This document shows, piece by piece, positions 1-7,366 of a DNA stretch of 13,537 bases (positions are counted from its first letter, which is position 1; every line of letters starts with the position of its first letter). The notes below the pieces were generated by a model that saw nothing but the letters and a program-made list of their open reading frames with translations, had not been told where the DNA came from and did not search any database. Source of the DNA: Candidatus Bathyarchaeota archaeon (lineage in GTDB: Archaea > Thermoproteota > Bathyarchaeia > 40CM-2-53-6 > RBG-13-38-9); the NCBI GenBank assembly GCA_026015225.1, contig JAOZGV010000083.1, positions 1 to 13,537 on the forward strand, written 5' to 3'. Position numbers and translations under genes: made by a program.

Positions 1-22
1 TCGTCTGTAATAATTAGAACAG

Positions 23-38
23 AATAGCGCGCGCTATT
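23..38. repeat. GC-alternating palindrome, copy 1
   Basis: AATAGCGCGCGCTATT is a perfect 16-bp palindrome with a (GC)4 core, in otherwise very AT-rich intergenic DNA. Similar cores recur at 8416-8427, 11436-11447 and 12350-12358. Its function is unknown. It could be a dimeric protein binding site, a methylation target or Z-DNA-prone DNA. Confidence 0.6.
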
Positions 39-269
39 TTGTATTTAATTCTCTTTAGATGGGGAGCGCTTTTAATCCAAATCTTCTGAAAAGTCAAATA
101 TTATGAATCGCTAGCTGTTACTAATATGTAATTATGTGTCACACAAAGACAAATTTTAAATAACTCGTTTCAAATATAATATCCCAAAAAACTTTACAAA
201 ATAATATAATCCGAATTATTGAGTGTTGTTTGTTTAATAACTAATATTTATCTGAACATGGTGTAATTT
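39..269. other. AT-rich intergenic stretch upstream of the DUF835 gene
   Basis: I see no convincing ORF or RNA gene here. AT-rich TATA-like stretches occur around 198-213 and 235-250 and could be the promoter of the gene starting at 270. An AGCGCT palindrome lies at 65-70. Confidence 0.4.
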
Positions 270-788
270 TTGTCTGTTCTAAATGCAAATAATATATTGG
301 TCGAAAATTACGATGAAAATATTAAAAAACACTCTTTTGAATTTGGCAATTGTTATCTTATCACAGGAAAAATTCAAAGGGCATATGAGATTTTCTCAGA
401 TCTAATTTCAGGTAGATATGAGGGTGTTTGCATCACCCGAAAATTCCCTCCTTTAGTCAAACAATTGTATGAGTTGGATTTACCATCAATTTTCTTGTTG
501 ACTAGAGATAAAATAGAGCAGGTAAAAACTATTTACTCTTTGATAGATATATCGATTCTAATTAACAATTTTCTAAATACGACAAATAATGGAGTTGTTC
601 TGTTAGATGGTTTCGAATATCTAACCGCTAATCACGGTTTTAATTCATTTTTGAAATTTTTACAATTAACTAAAAACAGATTCGAACGATTCAAAGGAAT
701 ACTTATAGCACCTATTATTAAAGAGGCATTTGATCTGAAGGAAATAAAGCTTATAGAAAGGGAGATGGCCATTGTTTTAATTACCTAA
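270..788 (+). CDS. DUF835 domain protein
   Basis: This is a 172-residue soluble protein that is almost entirely a DUF835 domain (about residues 24-165). This archaeal family often occurs attached to signalling or sensor domains. The family pattern is visible: the YLIT strand near residue 29, ITRKFP at 55-60, the buried strand VVLLDGFEYL at 109-118 followed by NHGF, and a C-terminal segment ending in an acidic ERE. Here the domain stands alone, without histidine kinase or PAS modules. The start is TTG: an in-frame TAA lies two codons upstream, and a GGTG ribosome-binding element (260-263) lies 6 nt before it. The biochemical role of DUF835 is not established; a signalling or regulatory role is inferred. 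The gene has no close partner. A T7 run follows the stop. Confidence 0.85.
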   Translation: MSVLNANNILVENYDENIKKHSFEFGNCYLITGKIQRAYEIFSDLISGRYEGVCITRKFPPLVKQLYELDLPSIFLLTRDKIEQVKTIYSLIDISILINNFLNTTNNGVVLLDGFEYLTANHGFNSFLKFLQLTKNRFERFKGILIAPIIKEAFDLKEIKLIEREMAIVLIT

Positions 789-816
789 TCTCATGAATTA
801 AAAGGATAAGGAAGGA

Positions 817-823
817 TTTTTTT
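817..823 (+). terminator. oligo-T terminator after the DUF835 gene
   Basis: A run of seven T follows 28 nt after the stop codon, with no stable hairpin in front of it. This fits archaeal U-tract termination. Confidence 0.35.
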
Positions 824-1047
824 ATTATATGTCATATTAGTGCACATTATTAATTATGTTGTGGAAAAAAGTTAGGAGTTAGCTTCTTATACTTTTTGAA
901 TTTGGAATTGAAAAATAACGAATCAAAAAACCTCTTTAGTATTCTAGGAGCAGTTCGATTTTTATTATTTATATTATGTGTACCCTTTAACTAACTCATA
1001 CATTTTTTTTAATTGGGAGGGCACGATACTAACAAGAGGGATTTGTT

Positions 1048-1677
1048 TTGAAAAATCCTATTAGGGTTAATGAAATTTTTAAACCGCATTCAAATTTTAA
1101 GAAACTCTACAATACATATCTAGTTATTGGATTGATCGTCTTCTACCTTTCTTGGGCCATCCCCGTAAATCTTCTAATTTATATGGATTCAGGACAAATG
1201 ACTGCTTTTGTGGTCTCGCTCTTTCTTTTCTCTCCAATTATTGTCATAGTTATTTTCACAGCTTTCTGGATCCCAAAATTTCATTCTTCTTTATCATATC
1301 TTCTTACCGAGAGCGATATAATCGTTGAAAAAGGAGTTTGGTGGAAGCGTAAGAGTATCGTACCTTATAATCGAGTTACCAATGTTGAAGTAATTCAAGG
1401 ACCGCTATCTAGACGACTCGAACTTGGGAAAGTTTCTATCCAGACTGCGGGATTTTCGGCTGGGGGAAGTAGCGGAAGTGCTAAAGTTGCTGAAGCCGTC
1501 ATATTGGGAACTAAGAATTTCGAGGAAGTCAAGGACTTTGTTATGGCTCGTGTTAAACGATTTAGACCGATGGCTATAGAGGCTGAAGCTGAAGTCGCAG
1601 CTATGGGAGATGTTAACGTTAAAATTTTGGATGAACTGAAGAAAATAAGGAAAAGTTTGGAAAAAATGAAAGACTAA
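1048..1677 (+). CDS. bPH2 (bacterial PH domain, YdbS/DUF304-like) membrane protein
   Basis: This 209-residue membrane protein has two hydrophobic segments, about residues 23-46 and 52-75. A bPH2 domain of the YdbS/DUF304 type follows (about 84-168). It shows the family pattern YLLTESDIIVEKG, then a WW pair, IVPYNRVTNVEV, the PLSRRLELGKVSIQTAG core with a glycine-serine turn, and a closing helix. The tail from about 170 is charged and helical, probably a short coiled coil. The start is TTG at 1048, supported by GAGGG at 1036-1040 with 7 nt spacing. The cytoplasmic PH fold probably mediates protein or lipid contacts at the membrane; no enzyme motif is seen. The gene is monocistronic in this window. 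Confidence 0.85.
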   Translation: MKNPIRVNEIFKPHSNFKKLYNTYLVIGLIVFYLSWAIPVNLLIYMDSGQMTAFVVSLFLFSPIIVIVIFTAFWIPKFHSSLSYLLTESDIIVEKGVWWKRKSIVPYNRVTNVEVIQGPLSRRLELGKVSIQTAGFSAGGSSGSAKVAEAVILGTKNFEEVKDFVMARVKRFRPMAIEAEAEVAAMGDVNVKILDELKKIRKSLEKMKD

Positions 1678-1816
1678 TCCGTCAGCATAATCGTATTACA
1701 GAACTGATATATGGTATATGATCTAATTTCAATATCAATAGCGCGTGCTTTGTTGTTATAATTACCTAGTTATTTTGTTCGATCGAGTCTATCAGGATAT
1801 ATTGATCCTTTCAAAG

Positions 1817-2455
1817 TTATTTCATCTTTCGTTTCCCATGAAAGAGTTCGCTTCCTGCTCCTGGATAAACTATCCTCTTGGATTCAGGGGTTGGTTTTTT
1901 AATTGCTGGCCATTTTTCTGGAATGGGCTCTGGTCCCTCTAAGGTTACTTGAGAAGGATCCGAATCTACAATAGTAGGTTTTTCTCTTATATCCCTTCCT
2001 GGTACATTGGCGCTAAATTCTATGGGAATCCCATTAGGATCAAAGGAATAGATGGAATGGATGAATCCATGATCGATTACATCTGAAACAGAATAGCCTG
2101 CGGCCTCCAACCTATCCTTCAACTTCCATAGTTCCTCCTCCGATTCTACTCCAAAAGAAACATGATCAAAAATAAATGGACCTTTCACTGGCCTCCCATG
2201 GTCTTTGTGTGGAACAGATTCTGTATCTGCCCACTCAAAAAAGGCTACTAAGTCGGTATCGGACAGCTGGAAGAAGTAGTGACGATAACCTGTTTTTCCT
2301 AATCCGGCTACCAACCTCATACCAAGCAGATCTCTCCAAAAACGAATAGTTTTGTCCATATCTCCGGTAACCATTGCGAGATGATTGACTCCATTAAAAT
2401 TAAAAAGCTTTTTAGTTTTTGAATTTTCTCTTGACTTATTTCTCATTTTCATCAT
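1817..2455 (-). CDS. VOC-family (glyoxalase I/extradiol dioxygenase fold) metalloprotein
   Basis: This 212-residue protein has one complete vicinal-oxygen-chelate unit (about residues 20-150) built of two beta-alpha-beta-beta-beta modules. Likely metal ligands are H25 (NHLAM), E74 (FFEW), H98 (FDHVSF) and E146 (IPIEFS), the H/E/H/E set of glyoxalase-I-like enzymes. The HSIYSFDPNG stretch before the last strand is typical of the superfamily. The basic N-terminal 18 residues and the roughly 60-residue proline-rich C-terminal tail are extensions. Its substrate cannot be told; lactoylglutathione-lyase-like, dioxygenase-like and thiol-transferase-like members share these residues. It starts with ATGATG and no ribosome binding site, so a leaderless or short-leader mRNA is likely. 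It converges with the bPH2 gene. Confidence 0.85.
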   Translation of the reverse strand: MMKMRNKSRENSKTKKLFNFNGVNHLAMVTGDMDKTIRFWRDLLGMRLVAGLGKTGYRHYFFQLSDTDLVAFFEWADTESVPHKDHGRPVKGPFIFDHVSFGVESEEELWKLKDRLEAAGYSVSDVIDHGFIHSIYSFDPNGIPIEFSANVPGRDIREKPTIVDSDPSQVTLEGPEPIPEKWPAIKKPTPESKRIVYPGAGSELFHGKRKMK

Positions 2456-2478
2456 CTATTTAAAAAAATGTGGGATAG

Positions 2479-2492
2479 ATGATTTAAATCAT
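2479..2492. promoter_or_regulatory. palindrome containing a TATA-like core, upstream of the VOC gene
   Basis: ATGATTTAAATCAT is a perfect 14-bp palindrome lying 24-37 nt upstream of the VOC start codon on the minus strand. That is where a TATA box would sit for a leaderless transcript, and the gene has no Shine-Dalgarno sequence. It may be the TATA box itself, an operator overlapping it, or both. A second good TATA candidate lies further upstream near 2531-2541. Confidence 0.35.
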
Positions 2493-2664
2493 TTAATTGT
2501 TCGTAAAACCCTCGAAGTAAAAAAATCATTTTATAAATAATCATTTATGAATATCTGTGCACAACTTCAATCTAAGTCAAGGAATTAATCTAATTATTTC
2601 CATTACCTTCTTCCTAATCTTTCAAAAAAAGGTTATTGCAAATTCTTGCGCGTGTATTACAAAC

Positions 2665-3456
2665 TCATGGTATGAATTCTTGATGTAATTCATCCCATTT
2701 ATTATCCATTATTGCTGAAACAACATTATCGTTTACGACTTTAACTACCGCTATATGTGGTGTTATAACTTGAGCTAGAATTTGGCCTTCTCGGTTTCCG
2801 TAACCTGCATGTCTCGAATTAAAGGTTAAAGTTATTATGTATTGAACTGAGAAACTCTCAAGTATCCTACTATCCGTTACATTTAGGGTATCTAAAATAC
2901 CATCGAACTTGAAAGTGGGTGCTTGGACTATAAAGTTCTTGGCCATTTCTATAGCTCTTTTATTGGCTTCTCTTGAAGCCCCTATCTTCAAATGTATTTC
3001 TTCTATAATGCTTTGTATATGAATTTGAGTCTTTTCTAATCCTCGAGGTAAGGTTTTTTCTGCCGCCCAACTATCGACCCACTCGACAGTCTTTTCGTCT
3101 GAAGTTGTATGAACAGTAAGCCTGTAAGTGAAATAATCTGCAGTACCCATTTTAGCATCATATGAATCGTCCAGTTCAAAGAAGCTTACATCCTTCAAGA
3201 GGGATTGAAGATCTTTAAATTCGGATTCGGTGAGGTCTAGTTCTCCATCTCCGAATAAGTTTGATTTGTACATTGCTGATCCATCAGACTCGATAGTAAG
3301 TTTTTCATTTAAACCTATAAATCCACCACTCCGATTCCAAGTAAGCTTTGTTATTTCGCCCTCTTGAGATGTAAATTGGTGGATGTATAATGCTGATATA
3401 GCTAGAAGTATTGCAATACTTATTGTCGCAATTGCCATTCTACGATTGAGACTCAT
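2665..3456 (-). CDS. Membrane-anchored protein with emfourin-like domain and archaeal C-terminal domain
   Basis: This 263-residue protein has an N-terminal membrane anchor (about residues 7-27) after a short basic stretch, so the rest is predicted to lie outside the cell. Residues about 36-153 resemble emfourin, the protealysin-type metallopeptidase inhibitor family: TWNRSGGFIG, a LDLTESEFKDLQSLL helix, FFELDD, a tyrosine-rich Y.TYRLTVHT strand and a late helix. Residues about 165-263 form a second domain (PTFKFDGI, SRHAGYGNR, TPHIAVVKV, NKWDELHQE) that I know from uncharacterised archaeal proteins. I prefer the ATG at 3456, because GGTGA (3466-3462) stands 5 nt before it. TTG or GTG starts 3-4 codons upstream are possible. 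The emfourin assignment is by pattern, and a peptidase target is inference. Confidence 0.7.
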   Translation of the reverse strand: MSLNRRMAIATISIAILLAISALYIHQFTSQEGEITKLTWNRSGGFIGLNEKLTIESDGSAMYKSNLFGDGELDLTESEFKDLQSLLKDVSFFELDDSYDAKMGTADYFTYRLTVHTTSDEKTVEWVDSWAAEKTLPRGLEKTQIHIQSIIEEIHLKIGASREANKRAIEMAKNFIVQAPTFKFDGILDTLNVTDSRILESFSVQYIITLTFNSRHAGYGNREGQILAQVITPHIAVVKVVNDNVVSAIMDNKWDELHQEFIP

Positions 3457-3468
3457 GATTTTCACCAA

Positions 3469-3772
3469 ACATACTTAGTTCCCATAATTTAATAAACATA
3501 AAAGAGCGCACTTAAACAAGCATTTAACATTTTCACTTTTGTTAAAACCTACTTAATATCTATTTATTAGGGTAAATCTCTTTGAGAATTTTAGAGAACC
3601 TTTTTTCATTAAATATAGCGAGCCCTCGATAAATTATTCTAAAAATTAATAGGTTGAAGCGCTAGCAGAGTCATATCACAAAATTTTCCATTAGAAGATA
3701 TTACAAAGACTAAACATACTTTTTTATAATGTATATTAAATTAAGGAATTAACGTGTGCTCTTAAGGTAGGT
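3469..3772. other. Divergent intergenic region with promoters for both flanking genes
   Basis: No ORF or RNA gene is evident. AT-rich stretches near 3483-3505 (minus direction) and 3719-3736 (plus direction) are TATA candidates. AGCGCT occurs at 3661-3666. Confidence 0.4.
3719..3736 (+). promoter_or_regulatory. TATA-like promoter of the MBL hydrolase gene
   Basis: A T-rich run leading into TATAATGTATATTA sits about 40-54 nt upstream of the ATG at 3773. That would place transcription start near 3753-3758 and leave a short leader carrying AAGGTAGG just before the start codon. Confidence 0.4.
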
Positions 3773-4414
3773 ATGACTGTGCTTATAAAAAAGGATGAAA
3801 ATCTTCAAATAGAAAAAATGGAGTTAGGATCTTTCGGTACGAATAGCTATATAATAATCGCTCAAAATTCTCAAGATGCAGTCTTAATAGACGCTCCTGA
3901 TGAAGCTAATAAGATCTTAGATCGATTAAAAGGCATTAATCTAAGATATATCCTACTTACCCACAATCATATGGACCACATCGGAGCATTATCTCTTTTG
4001 AAACAAAAGTTAAAAATTCCTCTCGCTACTCATCCTTTTGATGCGCAAAACCTTTCTTGCTCTACGGACATTCTACTGGCTGACGGAGATACTATCTCTT
4101 TTGGAAATTTAGAATTGAAAGTAATCCATACACCTGGCCATACTCCCGGCAGTCTATGTTTCCTTTTAGGTAATTACTTATTCTCAGGGGATACTATCTT
4201 TCCTGGAGGACCAGGCAAAACATGGTCACCTTCTGATTTTGAAAAAATTATAGAGTCTATTAAAAACAAGATCTTTGTACTACCTGAAGATACGAAAATA
4301 TATCCAGGACATGGTGACTCGACATTAATTAAAGAAGAGAAAGAAAAGTTTGAAATTTTTTCTTCAAAGCCTCATGATCCTAACATTTACGGCGATGTTA
4401 CTTGGTTGTCATAG
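3773..4414 (+). CDS. Metallo-beta-lactamase-fold hydrolase (glyoxalase II-like)
   Basis: This 213-residue cytoplasmic protein has a complete binuclear zinc site: H64-x-H66-x-D68-H69, H123 (TPGHTPGS), D140 (FSGDTIF) and H180 (YPGHGD). The opening strand (FGTNSYII, then DAVLIDAP) and length are typical of the YcbL/glyoxalase-II group. Members hydrolyse thioesters such as S-lactoylglutathione or other small esters. The substrate here is unknown, but a thioester of a local thiol would fit the neighbouring MshA/B/D-like genes. The VOC protein at 1817-2455 supplies a glyoxalase-I fold, though the two are not co-transcribed. The gene ends 13 nt from the convergent deacetylase stop. No key residue is missing. 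Confidence 0.9.
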   Translation: MTVLIKKDENLQIEKMELGSFGTNSYIIIAQNSQDAVLIDAPDEANKILDRLKGINLRYILLTHNHMDHIGALSLLKQKLKIPLATHPFDAQNLSCSTDILLADGDTISFGNLELKVIHTPGHTPGSLCFLLGNYLFSGDTIFPGGPGKTWSPSDFEKIIESIKNKIFVLPEDTKIYPGHGDSTLIKEEKEKFEIFSSKPHDPNIYGDVTWLS

Positions 4415-4427
4415 CAATTAACCAAGC

Positions 4428-5123
4428 TTAATATGGTACTTCAACACGATGGAAGGCTTCTGCCAGCTTGAAACTCTCGTCTTTTGCGTATTCTTGATTT
4501 AAATTCCTTATCCATTCTTCTACTTTTTTAGCTTGCTTCCCCGTTCCAATTTGACTCTTGTGGCATCTTAAAGCGGATATCTTAATATCAAAAGTCTCAC
4601 TGATATCCGATAGATAATTGATATCATCTGATGCCCATAGCAATACTTCCTTGACCTTGTGAGGTTTTAGACACTTTTTATTCAGATCAGGATAAGAAAG
4701 ATGATCTCTTGCATATGGAAAAACAGCGTCCAATGTAACCTGTCCGGCCATTCGATGATCGCGATGCCATATGTAATGTCGATAAGGATTGGCAGTCGCG
4801 ACAATTTTGGGCCTGAATTTTCTTATTTGACATACAATCTCTCTTCTGAATTCGTGCGTATCTTCTAGAGTTTGATCCGAATGTCTTAAGAATACGATTT
4901 CTTTTACTCCAAGTAATTTACAAGCTGCAATCTGTTCTTTCTCTCTAATTTTAGCAAGTTCCTCAGGAGTTATTTTTGTATTCTCAGTTCCTTTATCGCC
5001 ATTGGTACATACGATATAAACGACCTTTTTTCCTTCTTTTACCCAACGCGCAACAGTTCCAGCGACTCCATATTCTGCATCGTCTGGATGTGGTGTAACG
5101 ACCATAATATCGGCAATCAACAT
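4428..5123 (-). CDS. PIG-L family (LmbE/MshB/BshB-like) zinc deacetylase
   Basis: This 231-residue protein is the full length of a minimal PIG-L deacetylase, which removes N-acetyl groups from GlcNAc-containing compounds. Visible motifs are TPHPDDAEYG at 10-19 (zinc ligands H12 and D15, catalytic D14), TNGDKGT at 40-46, and HRDH at 120-123 (third zinc ligand expected at H123). The C-terminal LAEAFHR is typical of the BshB1/LmbE branch. Its start is ATG with GAGGG 7 nt upstream. It lies divergently 88 nt from the double GNAT and near an MshA-like glycosyltransferase. This suggests it deacetylates the GlcNAc glycoside made by that transferase. Other possibilities are deacetylation of a glycolipid or a chitobiose-type sugar. 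Confidence 0.88.
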   Translation of the reverse strand: MLIADIMVVTPHPDDAEYGVAGTVARWVKEGKKVVYIVCTNGDKGTENTKITPEELAKIREKEQIAACKLLGVKEIVFLRHSDQTLEDTHEFRREIVCQIRKFRPKIVATANPYRHYIWHRDHRMAGQVTLDAVFPYARDHLSYPDLNKKCLKPHKVKEVLLWASDDINYLSDISETFDIKISALRCHKSQIGTGKQAKKVEEWIRNLNQEYAKDESFKLAEAFHRVEVPY

Positions 5124-5167
5124 TATATGCCCTCTTAGCGTTTATTAACTTAAATTTTGATATCGAA

Positions 5168-5188
5168 TGGTATATATTTAGAATATAC
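5168..5188. promoter_or_regulatory. Bidirectional TATA region between deacetylase and double-GNAT genes
   Basis: Two near-symmetric TATA-like elements, TATATATTTA (5171-5180) and AATATACA (5182-5189), lie back to back in the 88-nt divergent gap. The right one is centred about 27 nt before the GNAT ATG at 5212, which lacks a ribosome binding site, so that mRNA is probably leaderless. On the other strand, transcription would begin near 5146 and leave a leader of roughly 23 nt carrying GAGGG. Shared control of the two genes is therefore plausible. Confidence 0.5.
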
Positions 5189-5211
5189 AACTTTTACGGT
5201 TTATATCCAAA

Positions 5212-6144
5212 ATGGATGATTCATATAAGATTCGAAACTATCAGATTGAAAATTATACTGATTTGATCAAGCTTATTGTTCAAAGTGAAAGATTAACTAA
5301 CGAAGATTATGTTTCGCCAAGAGACTTGAGAGAAAATACTATTAAAAGAAAAGATTTTCATCCTGAAGAATGTCTGTTCTTGGTCGAAAAAGCCGGAAAT
5401 ATTATCGGCTATTCAAACGCTATTCCAGAGCTCGATATAGGTAGGATAATACTTAGTTGTCTAGTCCATCCGGCGCATCGTAGAAAGGGTTTAGGTACTA
5501 TGCTTGTAAATTCCGCAATGAACTATGCCATATCAAAAAGAGCTAAAGTAGTTCATACCAATATACTCATCGATAATGAAGTGGGAAAAAAATTTCTTAA
5601 TAAGTTAGGTTTTAAGTTTGTACGATCCTTTCCAATTTTAAGATTAAATCTCTCAGAGATTCGACTAAAAAATAAGACGCAAAATTGTCAAATCAGATGT
5701 CTCAAACGAGGAGAAGAGGAAAAGTTAACTAAACTTCAGAATCGATCTTTTGCAAATACTTGGGGGTATCATCCAAATACAATTGAAGAGATATCCAATC
5801 GTATCAACTTTTCTGATTATTTAACGAATGATATCATTGTAGGATATGACGGAAATGAATTGATAGGTTACTGTTGGATGCAAATCTACCATAATGAGAT
5901 CGGGTTAGATCTAAAAGAAAAACCGCAGGCACGCATTTACATGTTAGGAGTCGACCCGCAACATCGAAGAAAAGGTATTGGGAAGATACTACTTTTTGAA
6001 GGATTAAGACGTTTGAAAAATAAAGACATTCAGATTGTGGAATTAAATGTAGATAGCAAAAATGAGGCTGCTTGCAGATTATATCGATCTCAGGGGTTTA
6101 AGGTATGGAAGACAAGTCTATGGTTTGAAAAGGTTTTGGATTAG
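5212..6144 (+). CDS. Double-GNAT acetyltransferase, MshD (mycothiol synthase)-like
   Basis: This 310-residue protein has two tandem GNAT domains (about 6-146 and 158-308). Each carries an acetyl-CoA pyrophosphate-binding loop: HRRKGLG at 89-95 and HRRKGIG at 251-257. The length and two-domain plan match MshD, which acetylates Cys-GlcN-inositol as the last step of mycothiol synthesis. The C-terminal half shows the MshD-like series W.YHPNT, YMLGVDPQHRRKGIG, GLRRLK, ELNVDSKNEAACRLYRSQGF. Both loops look intact, while in MshD mainly the C-terminal domain is catalytic. The start is ATG, probably leaderless. The 3' end overlaps the convergent glycosyltransferase gene by 47 nt. Double GNATs are not all MshD, and histone- or ribosomal-type acetyltransferases are alternatives. 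The neighbourhood makes the MshD-like reading attractive. Confidence 0.8.
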   Translation: MDDSYKIRNYQIENYTDLIKLIVQSERLTNEDYVSPRDLRENTIKRKDFHPEECLFLVEKAGNIIGYSNAIPELDIGRIILSCLVHPAHRRKGLGTMLVNSAMNYAISKRAKVVHTNILIDNEVGKKFLNKLGFKFVRSFPILRLNLSEIRLKNKTQNCQIRCLKRGEEEKLTKLQNRSFANTWGYHPNTIEEISNRINFSDYLTNDIIVGYDGNELIGYCWMQIYHNEIGLDLKEKPQARIYMLGVDPQHRRKGIGKILLFEGLRRLKNKDIQIVELNVDSKNEAACRLYRSQGFKVWKTSLWFEKVLD

Positions 6145-7342
6145 CACATTCAAGTGTTGACCTATACTCTTTGAGTATTGCTTTCGAGATGTTTGACCAA
6201 TTAAATTTTATTATCGATTCCCTGATTGAGTTAGCGTTCAAATTGGATCTTGAAAGCAGCTCCGATATTCTATCTGCTAAATTGCGAGGGGCATTATCAT
6301 TAAGAATGTATCCTGTCTTGGGTTCCTGTATTACGCTTTTCATGCAGCCAACATCTGTTGCCACAACAGGTGTGCCGCAAGCCAATGATTCTAAAGCAAT
6401 TAGACCAAAACTCTCAAAGTATGATGGAATAACACATACGTCAGCAGCACTGTAGTAATAAGTTAAGATCTTTTGATCCATTGAGCTAAGAAAGATCACA
6501 GAATCCTCAAGATGCAAATGACGTGATAGCTTCTTAAGTCTATTCACTTCATGATAACTATAGTCATCTCCACCTACTATGAATAGCTTAAACTTATTAT
6601 CTTTTAGGTAAGTCATAGCTCTAACTAAGTTCTCAATACCTTTTAATGGAACGATCCTTCCTACGAATAAGATGATATTTGTTTCATCATTCAATTGTAA
6701 TTCCTGACGAGCTATCCTCTTGTCTATGGATTTAAATAACCTTAAATTCACTCCACAAGGTATGACGCTAATAACTTCGGGTATGGCATCGTAATGATGA
6801 ACTAACTGTTCTTTTTCTGCCTCAGTTGAGGCAATGATTTTATGACATTTTCTAACGAGATCCTTTTCAGCTCTTATTCTAAAATCTGGCTCAGTTTCTC
6901 CTATACCAATTGCATTTTTTACAGAACCTAATGTATGGAACATAGTAATATGGGGGATTTCCATTCTATTTTGGATTAAATCACCAACATAACCAGACAT
7001 CCAATAGTGGCTGTGTATCAAATCGTATTGGAGCTTATGTGTTTCAATGAATTTTATCATGTTCTCGGCAAAATTGTTAAGATATCGATATATCGTTAGC
7101 TTATCTAATTCTGTGATATCACCACTCTTAATGTGTATTAATCTAGAATTAGAACCAAATCTTATAATCCCATTTTCTTCAGGATCATGAGCCCTTGTAT
7201 AAACATCAACTAGATTCCCTTTTCTACCTATATCCTTTGCCAGCTCTTTGACGTAAACATTCATACCCCCTGTATCTTTTCCTCCGGGTTGCTTATTGGG
7301 ACAGCTATGAACGCTTAGCATCGCAATTCTTAATTTTTTCAA
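6098..7342 (-). CDS. GT4-family glycosyltransferase, MshA-like
   Basis: This 414-residue GT-B retaining glycosyltransferase has an N-terminal acceptor domain with PGGKDTGGMNVYV at 19-31, VDVYTRAHDP, HSHYWMSGYVG at 110-120, FHTLGSVKN at 135-143 and E151-P152. These motifs are shared by MshA and sucrose-phosphate-synthase-like enzymes. The donor domain has the nucleotide-sugar signature FVGRIVPLKG (R229, K234) and the EX7E motif FESFGLIALE (E310, E318). MshA transfers GlcNAc from UDP-GlcNAc to inositol-3-phosphate. A similar product here would be the substrate of the neighbouring PIG-L deacetylase. The start is TTG, with GGTGA 4 nt before it. It lies 24 nt downstream of the CelD-like gene, so the two are probably one operon. 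Donor and acceptor are not proven. Confidence 0.88.
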   Translation of the reverse strand: MKKLRIAMLSVHSCPNKQPGGKDTGGMNVYVKELAKDIGRKGNLVDVYTRAHDPEENGIIRFGSNSRLIHIKSGDITELDKLTIYRYLNNFAENMIKFIETHKLQYDLIHSHYWMSGYVGDLIQNRMEIPHITMFHTLGSVKNAIGIGETEPDFRIRAEKDLVRKCHKIIASTEAEKEQLVHHYDAIPEVISVIPCGVNLRLFKSIDKRIARQELQLNDETNIILFVGRIVPLKGIENLVRAMTYLKDNKFKLFIVGGDDYSYHEVNRLKKLSRHLHLEDSVIFLSSMDQKILTYYYSAADVCVIPSYFESFGLIALESLACGTPVVATDVGCMKSVIQEPKTGYILNDNAPRNLADRISELLSRSNLNANSIRESIIKFNWSNISKAILKEYRSTLECANPKPFQTIDLSSIP

Positions 7343-7366
7343 AAAGTCACCTGATTATTTACTTTA

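Noticed and set aside
1745..1942. 65-residue plus-strand ORF
   Set aside because: It runs antisense to the 3' part of the VOC gene and has no ribosome binding site or recognisable pattern; a shadow frame.
4993..5190. 65-residue minus-strand ORF at the start of the deacetylase gene
   Set aside because: It is a shifted frame of the deacetylase N-terminus, with unlikely composition; the PHPDD frame is the real one.
6171..6455. 94-residue ORF antisense to the glycosyltransferase
   Set aside because: It mirrors the conserved EX7E region of the glycosyltransferase on the other strand and shows no independent coding signal.
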